The notes below the pieces were generated by a model. The model did not search any database, was not told the DNA's origin, and saw only the letters and a program-made list of their open reading frames with translations. Positions 1 through 10,953 of a stretch of 64,000 nt of DNA are shown here, one piece after another; position 1 is the stretch's first letter, and each line of letters starts with the position of its first letter. The DNA comes from a virus, in the IMG/VR virus record IMGVR_UViG_3300042907_001527, positions 40,000 to 103,999 of that record; one strand, written 5' to 3'. The position numbers and the translations under genes were made by a program.

Positions 1-3000
1 TCCATTACATTATTAGGTAAAATAACCGACCAAGTTTGGATAGACGATGTATTAGTTGTCCCACCAAGAAGATTTGAAACTGAGGAACTTGGATTAATAT
101 TTGATTCAGGAAAATTATAAACTTTCATACCACCATTAATACTTGTTTGTATTTCAGAATCGGTATATCCACTATATAAATCATAACTATTATAAAAAAC
201 ATTAAAGTCGTTAATTACCTTTGGGTAAAACCCAACTTGCATTTTTGATTCACTGTTTACTAATGATATGTTTTTTACTCCATCAAATTCAAATTTATAT
301 GTTTTAGTGTCTGAACTGGTTATTGGGTCAAAATTAATTTTAGGGTCAAAATTGTCCCAAGCGGTATCAATAAAATCAATTCCAGTTATTTTATATGTTT
401 TATAACGATACCATAAAGAACCCATTTTTAAAATCCAAGCATATGGCATTTTATGAATAGCGCCAAATTTTTTAAAACAAGACGCGATATAATCTAAGTC
501 ATTTGGTGAACCGTATGTTTTATATCGTTCTCTTAAAGACGCCAATGGCAATGAATTTATAAAAAGATATGCCGCTTGAATGTATGGGTATTTATCTTTT
601 TGTCTCCAACTATAAACACCATTTTGAATTGCGTTTATAAAGTACGGTGTGTTTAATATTGTGGTAGTCGTTTCGGTGGTTAAATTTGTTGCAGGTCTAA
701 AATGATTAACATAACCTTCTGTTGGTATAAAAATGTCAGGATTTTTTCTTGTGTCAAGAAATGTTTTTAAATTTGTTGCGTTAATCTCATTTATTGGATT
801 ACTAACATTTAAATATGAAAAATTTGTAACAGGTCTGTTAGTAGTATAATCATACACACTACTAAAATTTGAAATTACATTTCTGTCTTGGAAGACTTTT
901 AAACTTTCATTTGTTTTATAAACCTCAAAACCTTCTGATTTATCACTAAGACTCATATTATTTTTTACCCATGTTGAATTTGTAAACGGATAAGTGTCAA
1001 TAATCATTGGCGTGTTACTGGCATTTTTAACTAATTGTTCTAATAATTCTAATTTAATACTATTTTTTGGTGACTTACCTAATTCATTTATATTAATAAT
1101 ATTGAAAGAATTTTCGGTAATATTTTTAATATATGGGGTAACATATATATCCCTAATAAATTCTTGATATGACCTACCAGTTCCTTGATTTGATATGGTG
1201 TTCAAGAAACTTTCATATTTTTCTGCAGTTAAGTCATAATTTTTTAATTTTAAACTTAAAAATGGAGAACTAACACCTAAACTAGTTATAATATTATTTG
1301 TTTCAGAATTTGAAACTAAATCAATTAGTTGGTTTAGTTGATTTCCATTTGCCCTAATAAATCCAGAATAATTTGAGGTTAAGAACTGTCTTTCCCATAT
1401 TTCATAAAAAAATTTAATTTCTTCTTTATTAACATACGCGATACCATTTGATGGATATTCAATAGCATTAATATTGATAATATTTGTTGTTGACTGACTA
1501 TCAATATCGGATTGAGGACTTGGAGGATTAAATTTTTGAGTTAATCCTTTCATATATTCTTCAACAAATTGAACTTCGGGCCATTTTGAATAATTCCATC
1601 CTTGCGTTATATCAACAACAGAAGGGTCTGCAAGATATTTTAATTGGAATCTTCCTTTTTTATCTTCAGGAGTTTCAACAAAAAATTGCGGCCAAGGATA
1701 TACGGGTATTTGACTTGTTGATAATCCTTGATTTTCGTTTTTGGCTTCATTAGTCATTTTAAGATTATCTTGCGTATCACTACCTTGAACTGAAGAAGGG
1801 TTTTCTAAAATTGCAAGTTGTCTTACTGGGTCATATTTAACGTTCCACGCATTTGTATGTACTTCATCAAGTAATCTAATAAACGCCTCGGCGGACGCCA
1901 TAACAACCGCACAAATATTCCTAACGGTAGGACTGAACCCAATACCTAATTTTGTGTCCTCAATTTTTTTTGAAAAATCGGCAGTTAATTTTGTTTCATA
2001 TTCAGTAAGTTTTTGACTAACATCTACCTCAATCTGAGAAATTAAATTTTCAAATCTTGGTGGAGATGAAGTTGAAAGATTTTGTTCTTTAAAAATAAAT
2101 AATGGTCTTATTATAGTATTAATTGGTATGAGTTCGGGTGAATTTTTTGGTACTTCGTTTTCTTGTCCTAATATCTTTTCCAAATACTCTTTAATAGTTT
2201 TGGTATCAGCGGTTGTTGGTAATAACTTACCTGTTTGTTCTATCGTTGTTTTTTCTAAATTAATATCAACAAGGGTAAGATTAATTAACATTGAGTCATA
2301 ATTAATCGCGTTTTTAATCGGCGATTTACCTGTTTTACCTAATGTTTGATTAGATTCCAATAATTTATTATATTCAATTGTATAACCACTTAAAAGTATT
2401 TTGGCTTTTTGTTCTTTTACCGGGTCTTCTAATATTTCTTCCTTTAAAGCGTAAACCAAAGTTTTATTATTTAAAACTATTGGTTTTGGATTTATATAAG
2501 TATTATACCAAGAAGTGGTCGCCCCATAAATTTCATTATAATAATTTTTTAAAGTTTCTTTATATGCTCTAATATCGGTTAATGGTTGAACATCTACTTT
2601 ATTGTAAGTATTAATAATGTTTTTTTCAAAATTTGTTAAACTAGTCATCAATTCCGCAAATGTTAATTCCGGAAAATCAGGAGCAATTAATCCTTTTGCT
2701 TTATATTCACTATAAACTTCTCTAATTTTTTGATATCCTTTTTCACTAACAATTTGAGTCACGACATTATCTGTATTATTAGGAGATGAGTTGGAAATAT
2801 CAAATCTAGTACTGTACATGTGTGGGGTCGCCAATAAACTACCCATAGATATTTCGTTTAAAATATTAAACTTATATCCAACAAATTCTAAATTTATTTG
2901 ATAATTCCCGCTAAAAGAATTAAATCTGGCATTAAATGTTTTTAAATTTAATTGGTATCTAATTGCCTTACCATAAAACCCTTTAAGGGTTAAATAAAAA

Positions 3001-3581
3001 GGGCAATAAGGTAAATTAAAAAACGCGGCATAAGGTGAATTATCTCCTAACTGAAACAGAGCTCTTCCTTGTATATCTTCTAATTCAATTGATACTGTTG
3101 GAACAAAAGAAGTATTTGTTGTTACCCTAATACTTGTAATACCTAATAGTCCGTTATCTGTTGACGTATTACCAGGGTTATTGATAACAGCGGTTTGGTA
3201 TGGTTTAGTTCCGTCATTTGGGGTTATAGTTTTTTCTCTTATTTGATTTTCTCCTGACCCAGTACTTGAATTTTTACCAGTTAACTCATCATAATAACTA
3301 GAAGTAAGTGATGTTCCTTTTGTTGGTTTTAAAAAATTAATCTTTGCAACAGAAATAGTTCTAATCCTATCTTCGGGACTTCCCCCAATTGATAGTTTGG
3401 TTCTTGGCACAACTTCGGCTTCAAGGTTGGCAAACATAACCAATTTTTCATGGTCAACTAATCTTTCCTTAATATTACCAAACGCATCAATAGTTTTATT
3501 TGGGTCGACAACAATAATATTATTATATTCAAATTCTGTGTATATATTTCCGCTATTGTCCCCTGGTGTATTACCTGCCAT
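1..3581 (-). CDS. Giant virion (tail/baseplate region) protein, C-terminus beyond window
   Basis: The minus-strand frame opens with ATG at 3579-3581 (MAGNTPGDNSGNIYTEFEY) and stays open to base 1, so at least 1193 residues are visible and the end lies outside the window. I do not recognise a catalytic motif. The protein is rich in Asn, Thr, Ser and Tyr, has no signal peptide or membrane segment, and reads like a structural protein. The early part holds a stretch typical of beta-rich virion proteins (residues about 150-280, including TSIRVTTNTSFVPTVSIELE). Its start overlaps the end of the upstream gp53/LysM-like gene by 11 bases, so it is co-translated with the tail module. A baseplate or tail-tip component is inferred from position only. 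Confidence 0.75.
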   Translation of the reverse strand, partial: MAGNTPGDNSGNIYTEFEYNNIIVVDPNKTIDAFGNIKERLVDHEKLVMFANLEAEVVPRTKLSIGGSPEDRIRTISVAKINFLKPTKGTSLTSSYYDELTGKNSSTGSGENQIREKTITPNDGTKPYQTAVINNPGNTSTDNGLLGITSIRVTTNTSFVPTVSIELEDIQGRALFQLGDNSPYAAFFNLPYCPFYLTLKGFYGKAIRYQLNLKTFNARFNSFSGNYQINLEFVGYKFNILNEISMGSLLATPHMYSTRFDISNSSPNNTDNVVTQIVSEKGYQKIREVYSEYKAKGLIAPDFPELTFAELMTSLTNFEKNIINTYNKVDVQPLTDIRAYKETLKNYYNEIYGATTSWYNTYINPKPIVLNNKTLVYALKEEILEDPVKEQKAKILLSGYTIEYNKLLESNQTLGKTGKSPIKNAINYDSMLINLTLVDINLEKTTIEQTGKLLPTTADTKTIKEYLEKILGQENEVPKNSPELIPINTIIRPLFIFKEQNLSTSSPPRFENLISQIEVDVSQKLTEYETKLTADFSKKIEDTKLGIGFSPTVRNICAVVMASAEAFIRLLDEVHTNAWNVKYDPVRQLAILENPSSVQGSDTQDNLKMTNEAKNENQGLSTSQIPVYPWPQFFVETPEDKKGRFQLKYLADPSVVDITQGWNYSKWPEVQFVEEYMKGLTQKFNPPSPQSDIDSQSTTNIININAIEYPSNGIAYVNKEEIKFFYEIWERQFLTSNYSGFIRANGNQLNQLIDLVSNSETNNIITSLGVSSPFLSLKLKNYDLTAEKYESFLNTISNQGTGRSYQEFIRDIYVTPYIKNITENSFNIININELGKSPKNSIKLELLEQLVKNASNTPMIIDTYPFTNSTWVKNNMSLSDKSEGFEVYKTNESLKVFQDRNVISNFSSVYDYTTNRPVTNFSYLNVSNPINEINATNLKTFLDTRKNPDIFIPTEGYVNHFRPATNLTTETTTTILNTPYFINAIQNGVYSWRQKDKYPYIQAAYLFINSLPLASLRERYKTYGSPNDLDYIASCFKKFGAIHKMPYAWILKMGSLWYRYKTYKITGIDFIDTAWDNFDPKINFDPITSSDTKTYKFEFDGVKNISLVNSESKMQVGFYPKVINDFNVFYNSYDLYSGYTDSEIQTSINGGMKVYNFPESNINPSSSVSNLLGGTTNTSSIQTWSVILPNNVM

Positions 3582-3894
3582 AATAATAAAAATAATTGTC
3601 TAAAGCTGATTTATAATCTTGTAATGAAGGTAGTAGAGGATAAGGAATAATCAATACCGCACCATCATATATATTGTTTTCTAATCCACCAAATTGTGGA
3701 TTTGCTTGTAATATTAACCAACCAAAATATGGTGAGTTATAATATTCTTGAGAAATAACATCTAATCTACTTCTAGCCACCTTATATATGTAAGCGTTAT
3801 CCGTAGGTTTTTGTGGTATTTTTACAAAAGGCACAGTAGTTTGTTCTCCATTTATAAGAAAATCACTATATCTATTCCAATATTGATAAGCCAT
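3571..3894 (-). CDS. Small baseplate protein, gp53/LysM-like
   Basis: This 107-residue protein has the pattern RLDVISQEYYNSPYFGWLIL followed by ANPQ and, about 20 residues on, GAVLIIP. That is the layout of LysM-like tail proteins (tail protein X, T4 gp53), where a short fold binds peptidoglycan or locks the baseplate wedge: 'run at once, position, region of residence, index of entry point'. The start abuts the stop of the 1694-residue protein by one base and its end overlaps the next gene by 11 bases, so the three are translationally coupled. A baseplate wedge or hub role is inferred from this fold and the tail-module context. It could also be an unrelated short structural protein. Confidence 0.5.
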   Translation of the reverse strand: MAYQYWNRYSDFLINGEQTTVPFVKIPQKPTDNAYIYKVARSRLDVISQEYYNSPYFGWLILQANPQFGGLENNIYDGAVLIIPYPLLPSLQDYKSALDNYFYYYGR

Positions 3895-6800
3895 TAATTA
3901 AAGTTTACTTTTGATATGAATAACGACGCACCATCAACGTCGTTCCATGTTTTATTATTTGTATTTTGGTTTTGTGTTGCCCCTAATGATTTTATTAGTT
4001 TAACTTGCCCATCACTTCCGGCACCTTCCGTTGTATAAGTAAAAATTCTTTTTTTACTTGGGAACGGTGTATATTTTAAAAAGGGTTCTAATTTTTCTTT
4101 TTCCATGTATGAAATAAACGCTTCAGTTATTTTATTTTCTTCAATAAATAACGGTTTTGCTATTTTATCCCAATAAGCATCAAAAACTTCACTTAAATTA
4201 TCCGCACCGTTTCCAATAATTCCAGTGTTACCAAGTATATTACCAATCATTGCAGTTTTAAAAGTTTCATATTTTTTTGCGTCAACAACATCATCAGAAA
4301 TAATCATGTAAACCATTTTAAATGTTGTATTTTGAAATGTTGAAGTAGGACTTAAATTAATGTATGATTGATTTGTACTAAAAGGTACAAAAACTTTTTC
4401 GTTTCCAGGAAATTTATAAGGAGTATCTACCGGAAAAACTAAAGTACCTTTATAATTTATACCTGAAAATTGAAAATTAGTTTCATTGGAAACTATACCA
4501 TTAAATTCTTTAATATTGTCACTAATTTTTGTGACATCAATTAAAAACTCCGATAATGTATCAGTTGAACCTTGTGAACTTGAATTAACCTCAGTTGTTG
4601 GAAACAATATAAACGACCTAACATTACCATTTTTTTGTTGTGAGCCGTCAGTTCCTGAAGGGTCAGTAATAGTAGACTTATAAAGGACTGTATTTGCTCT
4701 GGCCAAATATCCAATATAATTTTGTTGAACTCCAACAGTAGTCTGAATAATAGTCGTTAACGCGTTTTGATATGACCCCTTTTTAGTATTAACAACATTA
4801 ACATAATTTTCTTTAACTTGTTTAACTAATCTTGATGAGAAATTTTTAGAAGGGTTGCTTATAAATTGGATGAATGGGTCGTTGTCTGATGTAATTTCCT
4901 TAATCAAATCTGAGAATATTTCATCAATTCTTTTACCAAAATTATATGGTTTACCAAATAAATCAACTTTTTTCTCCGTATATATGCCGTCCCCAACTCC
5001 AACAGTCATATCACCTTTAGTATAATTTCTTTCTAACATCCATTGTTGTCGTAGTGCATTATTATATTGAGTTGTCACTTCTTTATTTTTACTAACAACA
5101 GTATTAAAATAGTTTTGAGTTTCACCCACAAGCTTATCCATAAATGTTTCATAACTAATGCTACCCGTTTGTCCCGATTCACTAATATTATTTGTTATAA
5201 TAGTACCAATAGTTGATTCATTACTTAATGCGTCATTAGGTTTAGCGTCATTAATTGTTGGTGGTGGAACGTTACTTAAAGCTGACGATTGTATAAAGTC
5301 TTTGTCAATGACTTTATAACTTAAATCTGTTGAATCCGCTCTATCATCATAAATTTCAGTGTTCGCATAATAATTAAACGTTAAAGCATTTTGTAGTTTA
5401 TCTACGGATTCTTTTAATCCGCTACCACCAACAAAATTAAATGCCATTGTTACTTTTGCAATCATAGGCTGAATACCAATACCTTCAGGATTAATGTCTA
5501 AATTTTCATATGCAAGACTTAAACTTGTTGGTATAATCTTAGTATTATAAAAATCACCAACCCTTAATACTAGTACTGGTGGCGCCCCAAAAGCAGTATT
5601 GGTTGCATTATTATATTCTAAGATTGGTTTACCCCCTGAGTCATCACCTTTAACTACGGGTATTGTATCACCAGGTCTCATACATTGTTGTAAAAAAGTT
5701 AACCTTGTATTAAGACCTTCAGGTGTTGTTGAATGAAATGCCGGTTGAAAAAATTTTAATTTATCTTTAAGATTGTCATAAACCATAGGAGTTTCTTCTT
5801 TCATAACTTCAAAATAATCACATTCAGATAGTAATGCTCTTAACACTCTTTTACTAATATTATCTTTTTGAACTGGAACATTTTCCACACTATTAACCTT
5901 TTCTGTTGTTGTTACAACATTACCGGTAACAACTGTTTTTGTTTCTTTTGGATTCTCAACAATTATTGGAGGAGCAGGTGGTGGAGCGGTTAGAGTTGAA
6001 CTTATATCAGCAATAAATGCTCTCCTACAAGCCATGGCATTTGATGTATAAACCGCGGTTGATGACATTGTGTCTCCACCCGCCGCATTTAGATTTGTAT
6101 CGGTACAATTTACAGAATTTCCAGGTGAAAATGGTAAAGTGTATGGTGCAACGTTGGTACTTGAAACCATTGGGGTTGAGCTTGTCACTTCTCCACTTGC
6201 GGTTCCAGCGACCACCATTAATCTTTTTTGTGCAACATAATCTTTTGTTGCAGAATTTTGTTCAAAAAATTTAATAACCGAATTAATTCTTCTAACCGAT
6301 AACTCAGCATTATAACCAACAGTTGCAGGAGCGGAACAACTTGAATTAATTCTAATTGTTACTGTACCAGCCTCACTATTTTTAATTTGTTCTGCAACAT
6401 CAATTGCCATTTGTTTAGCAATTTCATAGTTTGGTGTTACCATTGTGTCATAGGTTTGAACCAATTGAGTTCCATTTGTTTTTCCAGCATATGTTGTTTT
6501 TTGCCCAATATATACATCATACATTTCTGGATAACTTGGACTAGTTGAAGGTTTTGGATAATCATTTGCAAAATAAAACCCGATTTGATTATATTTGCTC
6601 ATAAAATATTCGGTATTACCAATAATTGGAGTACTAGCACTAGCCCCACCACCATTACTACTAGCAATTGGACTATTAACAGTAATTGTACTAACAACAT
6701 ATTCCATCTGTTCTTTTGTGATTTCTTTAGATGTAATTGCTTGTTGCATTTGTTCTAAATCATTTGGATTTATTGTTGCATATTTTTTAGCCAATTCATA

Positions 6801-8978
6801 TAAATCGTATTTTCTACATCCAGCAAAGAATGAATCCAAAATACTATCAATTCTTGTTTTGTTGGTTTCGTTGGCCATAACTTTATTAACAATAATGTTT
6901 AACACAGATGGGTGGTCAACAACAATATCCCAAGTTAAACTACCGGTTCTACTTGTATTTTTGTAAGTATAAATTGGTTCAGGTCTTCCAATAAAATCAT
7001 TTGATTGCCAACTTGCTTGGACTGACTCACTAAATACTAAATTATACGGTGGAAACCACATAACTCTACCTCCATTAGGTCCTCGTTCACATACCGCTAA
7101 ATCAGAAACCGCAAGACCTGGACTGTTTGATGTTGCCCACGCCAAGTTCTCTAATGAAAACATATATTTTTTAGCATAAGCATTATTTAATGAACCAATA
7201 ATATTTGTTGAGTCTTTACCACCTTCTTGTTTGTTAGGTGCAATGTTAAGATTATATGTCTTATCTAACACAGAATAAGAAAATCGTCTTCCTTCAGTTG
7301 TAATACCGTCTGTTTTTTGAAGGTCATTATACTGAAGGTATGGAGTATCTTTTGTAAATACTCTACAATATTCAGTTCCAACTTCTTGTCCAATTGCTCC
7401 AACATATGATAAAACTCTTGAACCTTTAGTCATTTCTTTATATCCATCATTGAATACTTTACTAACTTGGTCAATCGCATTACCAGCATGTTGTAATCTT
7501 TTACCACCTTGTGGTTGGCTATCAATAATTCTTTGTGTCTTATCAAGTATAGAACCTTCTTTAAAAGTTCTTTCAGTTGATTCAGTTGAATTATAAGATG
7601 ATGGTTTAAAATCAGAATCTTGATTTGTTACTTTTCCACCAACACCAACATGTTTACCCGCATTACCTTTATATTTTGGTGACACCCAAGTAAATCCACC
7701 TTCAATACCTCCTCCATTACTATATGTTGGTCCGTTAGCCCCTAAACGAATTTCATTACTTGGACCTTCATACAATTGAGCCAACTCAGATGGGCCATAA
7801 ACAGGGTCTTGTTGTTCATTACCAAATGCGTCATTTGGTAATGACCCTGATGGTGAGAATACTCTTGATGGGTCTGAAGATGTACTTCCAACATAAAAAT
7901 TTGAAGTATTTGTACTAGTTCCAACGAGTGCACCAGCTAAAGTGTCTAATAAACTCTTATCATAATTTGGTTTAAACTTATTAAAATTAAGGTTTTTCCA
8001 TAAAATAGATTTTTGACCTGCACCTGTATTGTTATAAAATATTTGAGTTCCTGTTTTAGTTGGCCCCAATAAGTTACTAATAAAATTACCTACAGCCGCA
8101 ATTGGATTTGCTAATAAAGATTGTGCTATTGTTGTTGGTTGCGGTGGATTTATACTAGTGTCAAAATAAGAGCCCGGTATTATTGAAAATGGTGCGGTAA
8201 CTCCACCAAGACTAACGGCAAAATTTGCAGCAACGGCTAATGGATTTGACGATACTGTAATGGTATAGTTTGGTTCTATTAAGGGTATTTGACCACTTAA
8301 GATATTAACAAGGTTACTACCACTATTAATATTTAATATATTTGCACGTCCAAGAGTTTGTCTTAATAGTTCTCGACCAATACGGTCTTCAAATTCTTTT
8401 TTTAAAGTTTTTGCTCCTAATCTAGCAATAAATGAGTCATCACTCAATAAACCATTACTACCTATTGGGTCATTATCTAATAAAATTGAGAGTGGTCGAT
8501 AGGACGAAGGAACAAATTTAAAATAAGGTTGTCCATTTGATTGTTTTTGGTCAGGTAAAAAAGTGTTTAAAGTTGTTATTGCCTCTCCAGCGTCAAAATT
8601 ATTATTACTTGAGTACCCATTTAACGGTCTCCATATTTGAGTTGCCGCAAATCCAGAATCAACAATATGAGCATCTTGTTGTCCTGGCCCATATTCTCCT
8701 TGATTTGAAAGAGTATTTAAATTTCCACTAACATCGGGAGCTTGGTGATATCCTCCTTCAGCTCCCCACTTGTTAAGTGGGTAACTTGAATTAGCAAAGT
8801 ATGGGGTATCAATTAAATAATCAGGACTATCAACAACAGAATAATTTGATTGAATAACCTCAAAATTAATAGGTGGGGTGGCAGGACTAGGTGATTTAGC
8901 GTATGGAGCTAAATTTCTAGGAATTAATTTTTGTCTAAATCCTTCACTATTTACAAAATCTAACGGGCTACCCATCAA
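3894..8978 (-). CDS. Very large tail/baseplate protein with an OmpA-like domain
   Basis: At 1694 residues this is the longest complete gene in the window. Around residues 855-940 it holds an OmpA/MotB-type peptidoglycan-binding segment: VTIRINSSCSAP, then NAELSVRRINSVIKFFEQN, matching the strand plus NxxLSxxRAxxVxxFL helix of that family. Around residues 633-700 is an aromatic block (MWFPPYNLVFSES, FIGRPEPIYTYKNTSRTGSL, VDHPSVLNIIV) that reads like a beta-structured virion domain. The N-terminal 500 residues are Ser/Asn/Pro-rich and low in charge. It sits between the tape-measure candidate and the gp53-like gene, so a baseplate hub or tail-tip protein that touches the cell wall is a reasonable inference. 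No lytic catalytic motif was recognised. Confidence 0.7.
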   Translation of the reverse strand: MMGSPLDFVNSEGFRQKLIPRNLAPYAKSPSPATPPINFEVIQSNYSVVDSPDYLIDTPYFANSSYPLNKWGAEGGYHQAPDVSGNLNTLSNQGEYGPGQQDAHIVDSGFAATQIWRPLNGYSSNNNFDAGEAITTLNTFLPDQKQSNGQPYFKFVPSSYRPLSILLDNDPIGSNGLLSDDSFIARLGAKTLKKEFEDRIGRELLRQTLGRANILNINSGSNLVNILSGQIPLIEPNYTITVSSNPLAVAANFAVSLGGVTAPFSIIPGSYFDTSINPPQPTTIAQSLLANPIAAVGNFISNLLGPTKTGTQIFYNNTGAGQKSILWKNLNFNKFKPNYDKSLLDTLAGALVGTSTNTSNFYVGSTSSDPSRVFSPSGSLPNDAFGNEQQDPVYGPSELAQLYEGPSNEIRLGANGPTYSNGGGIEGGFTWVSPKYKGNAGKHVGVGGKVTNQDSDFKPSSYNSTESTERTFKEGSILDKTQRIIDSQPQGGKRLQHAGNAIDQVSKVFNDGYKEMTKGSRVLSYVGAIGQEVGTEYCRVFTKDTPYLQYNDLQKTDGITTEGRRFSYSVLDKTYNLNIAPNKQEGGKDSTNIIGSLNNAYAKKYMFSLENLAWATSNSPGLAVSDLAVCERGPNGGRVMWFPPYNLVFSESVQASWQSNDFIGRPEPIYTYKNTSRTGSLTWDIVVDHPSVLNIIVNKVMANETNKTRIDSILDSFFAGCRKYDLYELAKKYATINPNDLEQMQQAITSKEITKEQMEYVVSTITVNSPIASSNGGGASASTPIIGNTEYFMSKYNQIGFYFANDYPKPSTSPSYPEMYDVYIGQKTTYAGKTNGTQLVQTYDTMVTPNYEIAKQMAIDVAEQIKNSEAGTVTIRINSSCSAPATVGYNAELSVRRINSVIKFFEQNSATKDYVAQKRLMVVAGTASGEVTSSTPMVSSTNVAPYTLPFSPGNSVNCTDTNLNAAGGDTMSSTAVYTSNAMACRRAFIADISSTLTAPPPAPPIIVENPKETKTVVTGNVVTTTEKVNSVENVPVQKDNISKRVLRALLSECDYFEVMKEETPMVYDNLKDKLKFFQPAFHSTTPEGLNTRLTFLQQCMRPGDTIPVVKGDDSGGKPILEYNNATNTAFGAPPVLVLRVGDFYNTKIIPTSLSLAYENLDINPEGIGIQPMIAKVTMAFNFVGGSGLKESVDKLQNALTFNYYANTEIYDDRADSTDLSYKVIDKDFIQSSALSNVPPPTINDAKPNDALSNESTIGTIITNNISESGQTGSISYETFMDKLVGETQNYFNTVVSKNKEVTTQYNNALRQQWMLERNYTKGDMTVGVGDGIYTEKKVDLFGKPYNFGKRIDEIFSDLIKEITSDNDPFIQFISNPSKNFSSRLVKQVKENYVNVVNTKKGSYQNALTTIIQTTVGVQQNYIGYLARANTVLYKSTITDPSGTDGSQQKNGNVRSFILFPTTEVNSSSQGSTDTLSEFLIDVTKISDNIKEFNGIVSNETNFQFSGINYKGTLVFPVDTPYKFPGNEKVFVPFSTNQSYINLSPTSTFQNTTFKMVYMIISDDVVDAKKYETFKTAMIGNILGNTGIIGNGADNLSEVFDAYWDKIAKPLFIEENKITEAFISYMEKEKLEPFLKYTPFPSKKRIFTYTTEGAGSDGQVKLIKSLGATQNQNTNNKTWNDVDGASLFISKVNFN

Positions 8979-8989
8979 TATCTTTATTA

Positions 8990-8997
8990 TATAAATA
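8990..8997 (-). promoter_or_regulatory. TATTTATA element before the 1694-residue gene
   Basis: The coding strand reads CCTATTTATATAATAAAG twelve bases before the ATG at 8978. It is one of many TATTTAT elements placed close to virion-gene starts. It is a candidate late promoter or leader element; AT-rich background makes any single copy weak evidence. Confidence 0.35.
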
Positions 8998-9039
8998 GGT
9001 TAGTTTGTATTTTTTAATTGTTAATTAAATGTTTTCTCG

Positions 9040-10908
9040 TTAGTATGATAAAACTCCAGACCCTTTATTTTCCGAAGAATTTTGTTTTGTAAGGTTAACA
9101 ACATATTGTTTAAATTTATCGTTATTGAATATATCATTTAATTGTTGTTGAGTTAAAGTTGTTCCTGGTGGTGTTTGAATTGTGATTTTAAATTCTCCAA
9201 AATCAACTTTACTATTGGTATTTAAATTTTGACTACTTGAACCTTTATTATTTAAATTTTCTTGAATTTGTTTTGTTTTTGTTTTATTTCCGATTACAGA
9301 TGAAAGCCCTAATGTTTTATCTTCTTCTGTTGTTGTTGTAGGTTGTTTTGGTTTACTTAGTGGAGTCCCTGTCGCGGTTAAAATCTCAGAAGCAAACTTT
9401 TTAAATTCTTTTTCAATACCACTGCTACCTGTTACTTTTTTATTTGCGTCAGAAAGAATATTTTTAAATGCCTCTATTCCTTTTTCACCTAAACTATTTG
9501 CATCATTTACTATAGTACTTTGGAGGGTTTCTAATTGTTTTATAAATTGAGCATCAGTTAGTTTACCTGCGTCTTTTGCAACAAATAATCCACTCATTTT
9601 ATCTACCGCAACATTAATTTTTTCAGTTATTTCCGCACTTTCAGGAACATTTTTATCAACAGAATTTGTAAGGGCATTTGTTATTCTTTCCGCTCCAACA
9701 ATATTACCTCGTATAACGGAGGTACCGGCAACACCATAAGTGCCTTTGGCGACACTTCCTTCAATTGCTTTCTGAATATTTATTAATACATCCAACTGAC
9801 TTATTTGAATTTCTTCTAAGGTCTTAGGTTTTTCATCTTGTTGTTTTCTTAAAGCTTTAAGTTCTTCATTTGTAATTTCACTTAACTTAATTTTATCAAC
9901 TTCCCCCGTCTTATCATTTTTAAGTTGTACAATGTATTCTCCACCCTCTCCCATTGTTGCCATATTTGCCAACAATTCTTTATCTTCAGGTTTGTCAAAA
10001 TTTAAAGCTGGATTAATGAACGAAAGTCTTTTATCTAAATCTACCGCAGCTAAAGCACTTTTTGTTAAATTATCATAAGAAAGTCCAGTTTCTGCCGCCA
10101 TTTCCCTTAAAGTTAACATTCCTTGTGGGTTTATTTTAAATGATTTTGTTTTTTCATCAAATTGAACAAACTGTTTTGTTGCCTTAATTAAACTATCTTG
10201 TAATGCTCCTGGGTCATTGATTGCGTCATTCATTAATGCAAATGGGTCACCTAATTGGCCAACAGCAAGACCTAATCTTTGTAAAGCCGCGGCGGTCTTA
10301 ATTGCTCCTTCAGGGTTCATTACTGATTCCGCAAACTTAAAGGTATCTGACATATCAAACCGTAACATTGACGCTTGTGCCGCCATTTTAGCCAACCCAA
10401 CAACACCATCAGCAAAATTGTATTCATTCATTTTTTTCATGTTAGTATTAACATCGCCCATAACATCTTTCGCATTTAAACCAAGACTTTGAATATATTG
10501 AATAGAACCTTCTAAATTAACACCAATTTGAGAAGTTTCATACCCAACTTCCGCAAAATTATTAACTAAAGTTTCTGAACTAGTTCCTAATACACTAGAG
10601 GCCGCATATAATTTTTTAACTTGTTCTTCAGTCGCAATAACATTTCGTCTTGACCCTGCAGCAATATTTTGCATAGTTGTACCAACATCAGTTATTGAAC
10701 CACCTAAACGAATAACTCCTGCTGCCGATTTTGAAACGGCATCGGCCATTTCATCCATTCTGGTTCTACCTTCTAAAAATGCGTGATTAAGAATATCGGC
10801 CTCATCATACATGCTGCCTATAGCATCAATAATTTTGTCAATTGGAGAACCTAAACTTTCAATAGTGTCTTTAAGGTCTTTTAGATTACCTCTCTTATCT
10901 CCTGCCAT
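9040..10908 (-). CDS. Tape-measure-like tail protein
   Basis: This 622-residue protein is mostly helical, with long runs of Ala, Leu, Lys and Glu. Its N-terminal half has the small-residue helices usual in TP901-type tape measures (SAAGVIRLGGSITDVGTTMQ, LGTSSETLVNNFAEVGYE, NFADGVVGLAKMAAQASML). The C-terminal third is Gln/Asn/Thr-rich linker ending in a short domain (KFKQYVVNLTKQNSSENKG). It follows the gp26-like gene and its overlapping frame, exactly where a tape measure follows tail assembly chaperones. T4 gp29 is about 590 residues, so a tail of roughly T4 length would be expected if this is the ruler. No peptidase or lysozyme motif is visible. Confidence 0.65.
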   Translation of the reverse strand: MAGDKRGNLKDLKDTIESLGSPIDKIIDAIGSMYDEADILNHAFLEGRTRMDEMADAVSKSAAGVIRLGGSITDVGTTMQNIAAGSRRNVIATEEQVKKLYAASSVLGTSSETLVNNFAEVGYETSQIGVNLEGSIQYIQSLGLNAKDVMGDVNTNMKKMNEYNFADGVVGLAKMAAQASMLRFDMSDTFKFAESVMNPEGAIKTAAALQRLGLAVGQLGDPFALMNDAINDPGALQDSLIKATKQFVQFDEKTKSFKINPQGMLTLREMAAETGLSYDNLTKSALAAVDLDKRLSFINPALNFDKPEDKELLANMATMGEGGEYIVQLKNDKTGEVDKIKLSEITNEELKALRKQQDEKPKTLEEIQISQLDVLINIQKAIEGSVAKGTYGVAGTSVIRGNIVGAERITNALTNSVDKNVPESAEITEKINVAVDKMSGLFVAKDAGKLTDAQFIKQLETLQSTIVNDANSLGEKGIEAFKNILSDANKKVTGSSGIEKEFKKFASEILTATGTPLSKPKQPTTTTEEDKTLGLSSVIGNKTKTKQIQENLNNKGSSSQNLNTNSKVDFGEFKITIQTPPGTTLTQQQLNDIFNNDKFKQYVVNLTKQNSSENKGSGVLSY

Positions 10909-10953
10909 CTATTTTTGTTATTATATTTTTTTTTAGTTTACGTGTGAACTGAC

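Noticed and set aside
6595-6966. Plus-strand frame with hydrophobic segments resembling a membrane protein
   Set aside because: It lies wholly inside the 1694-residue minus-strand gene; hydrophobicity follows from the antisense of polar codons.
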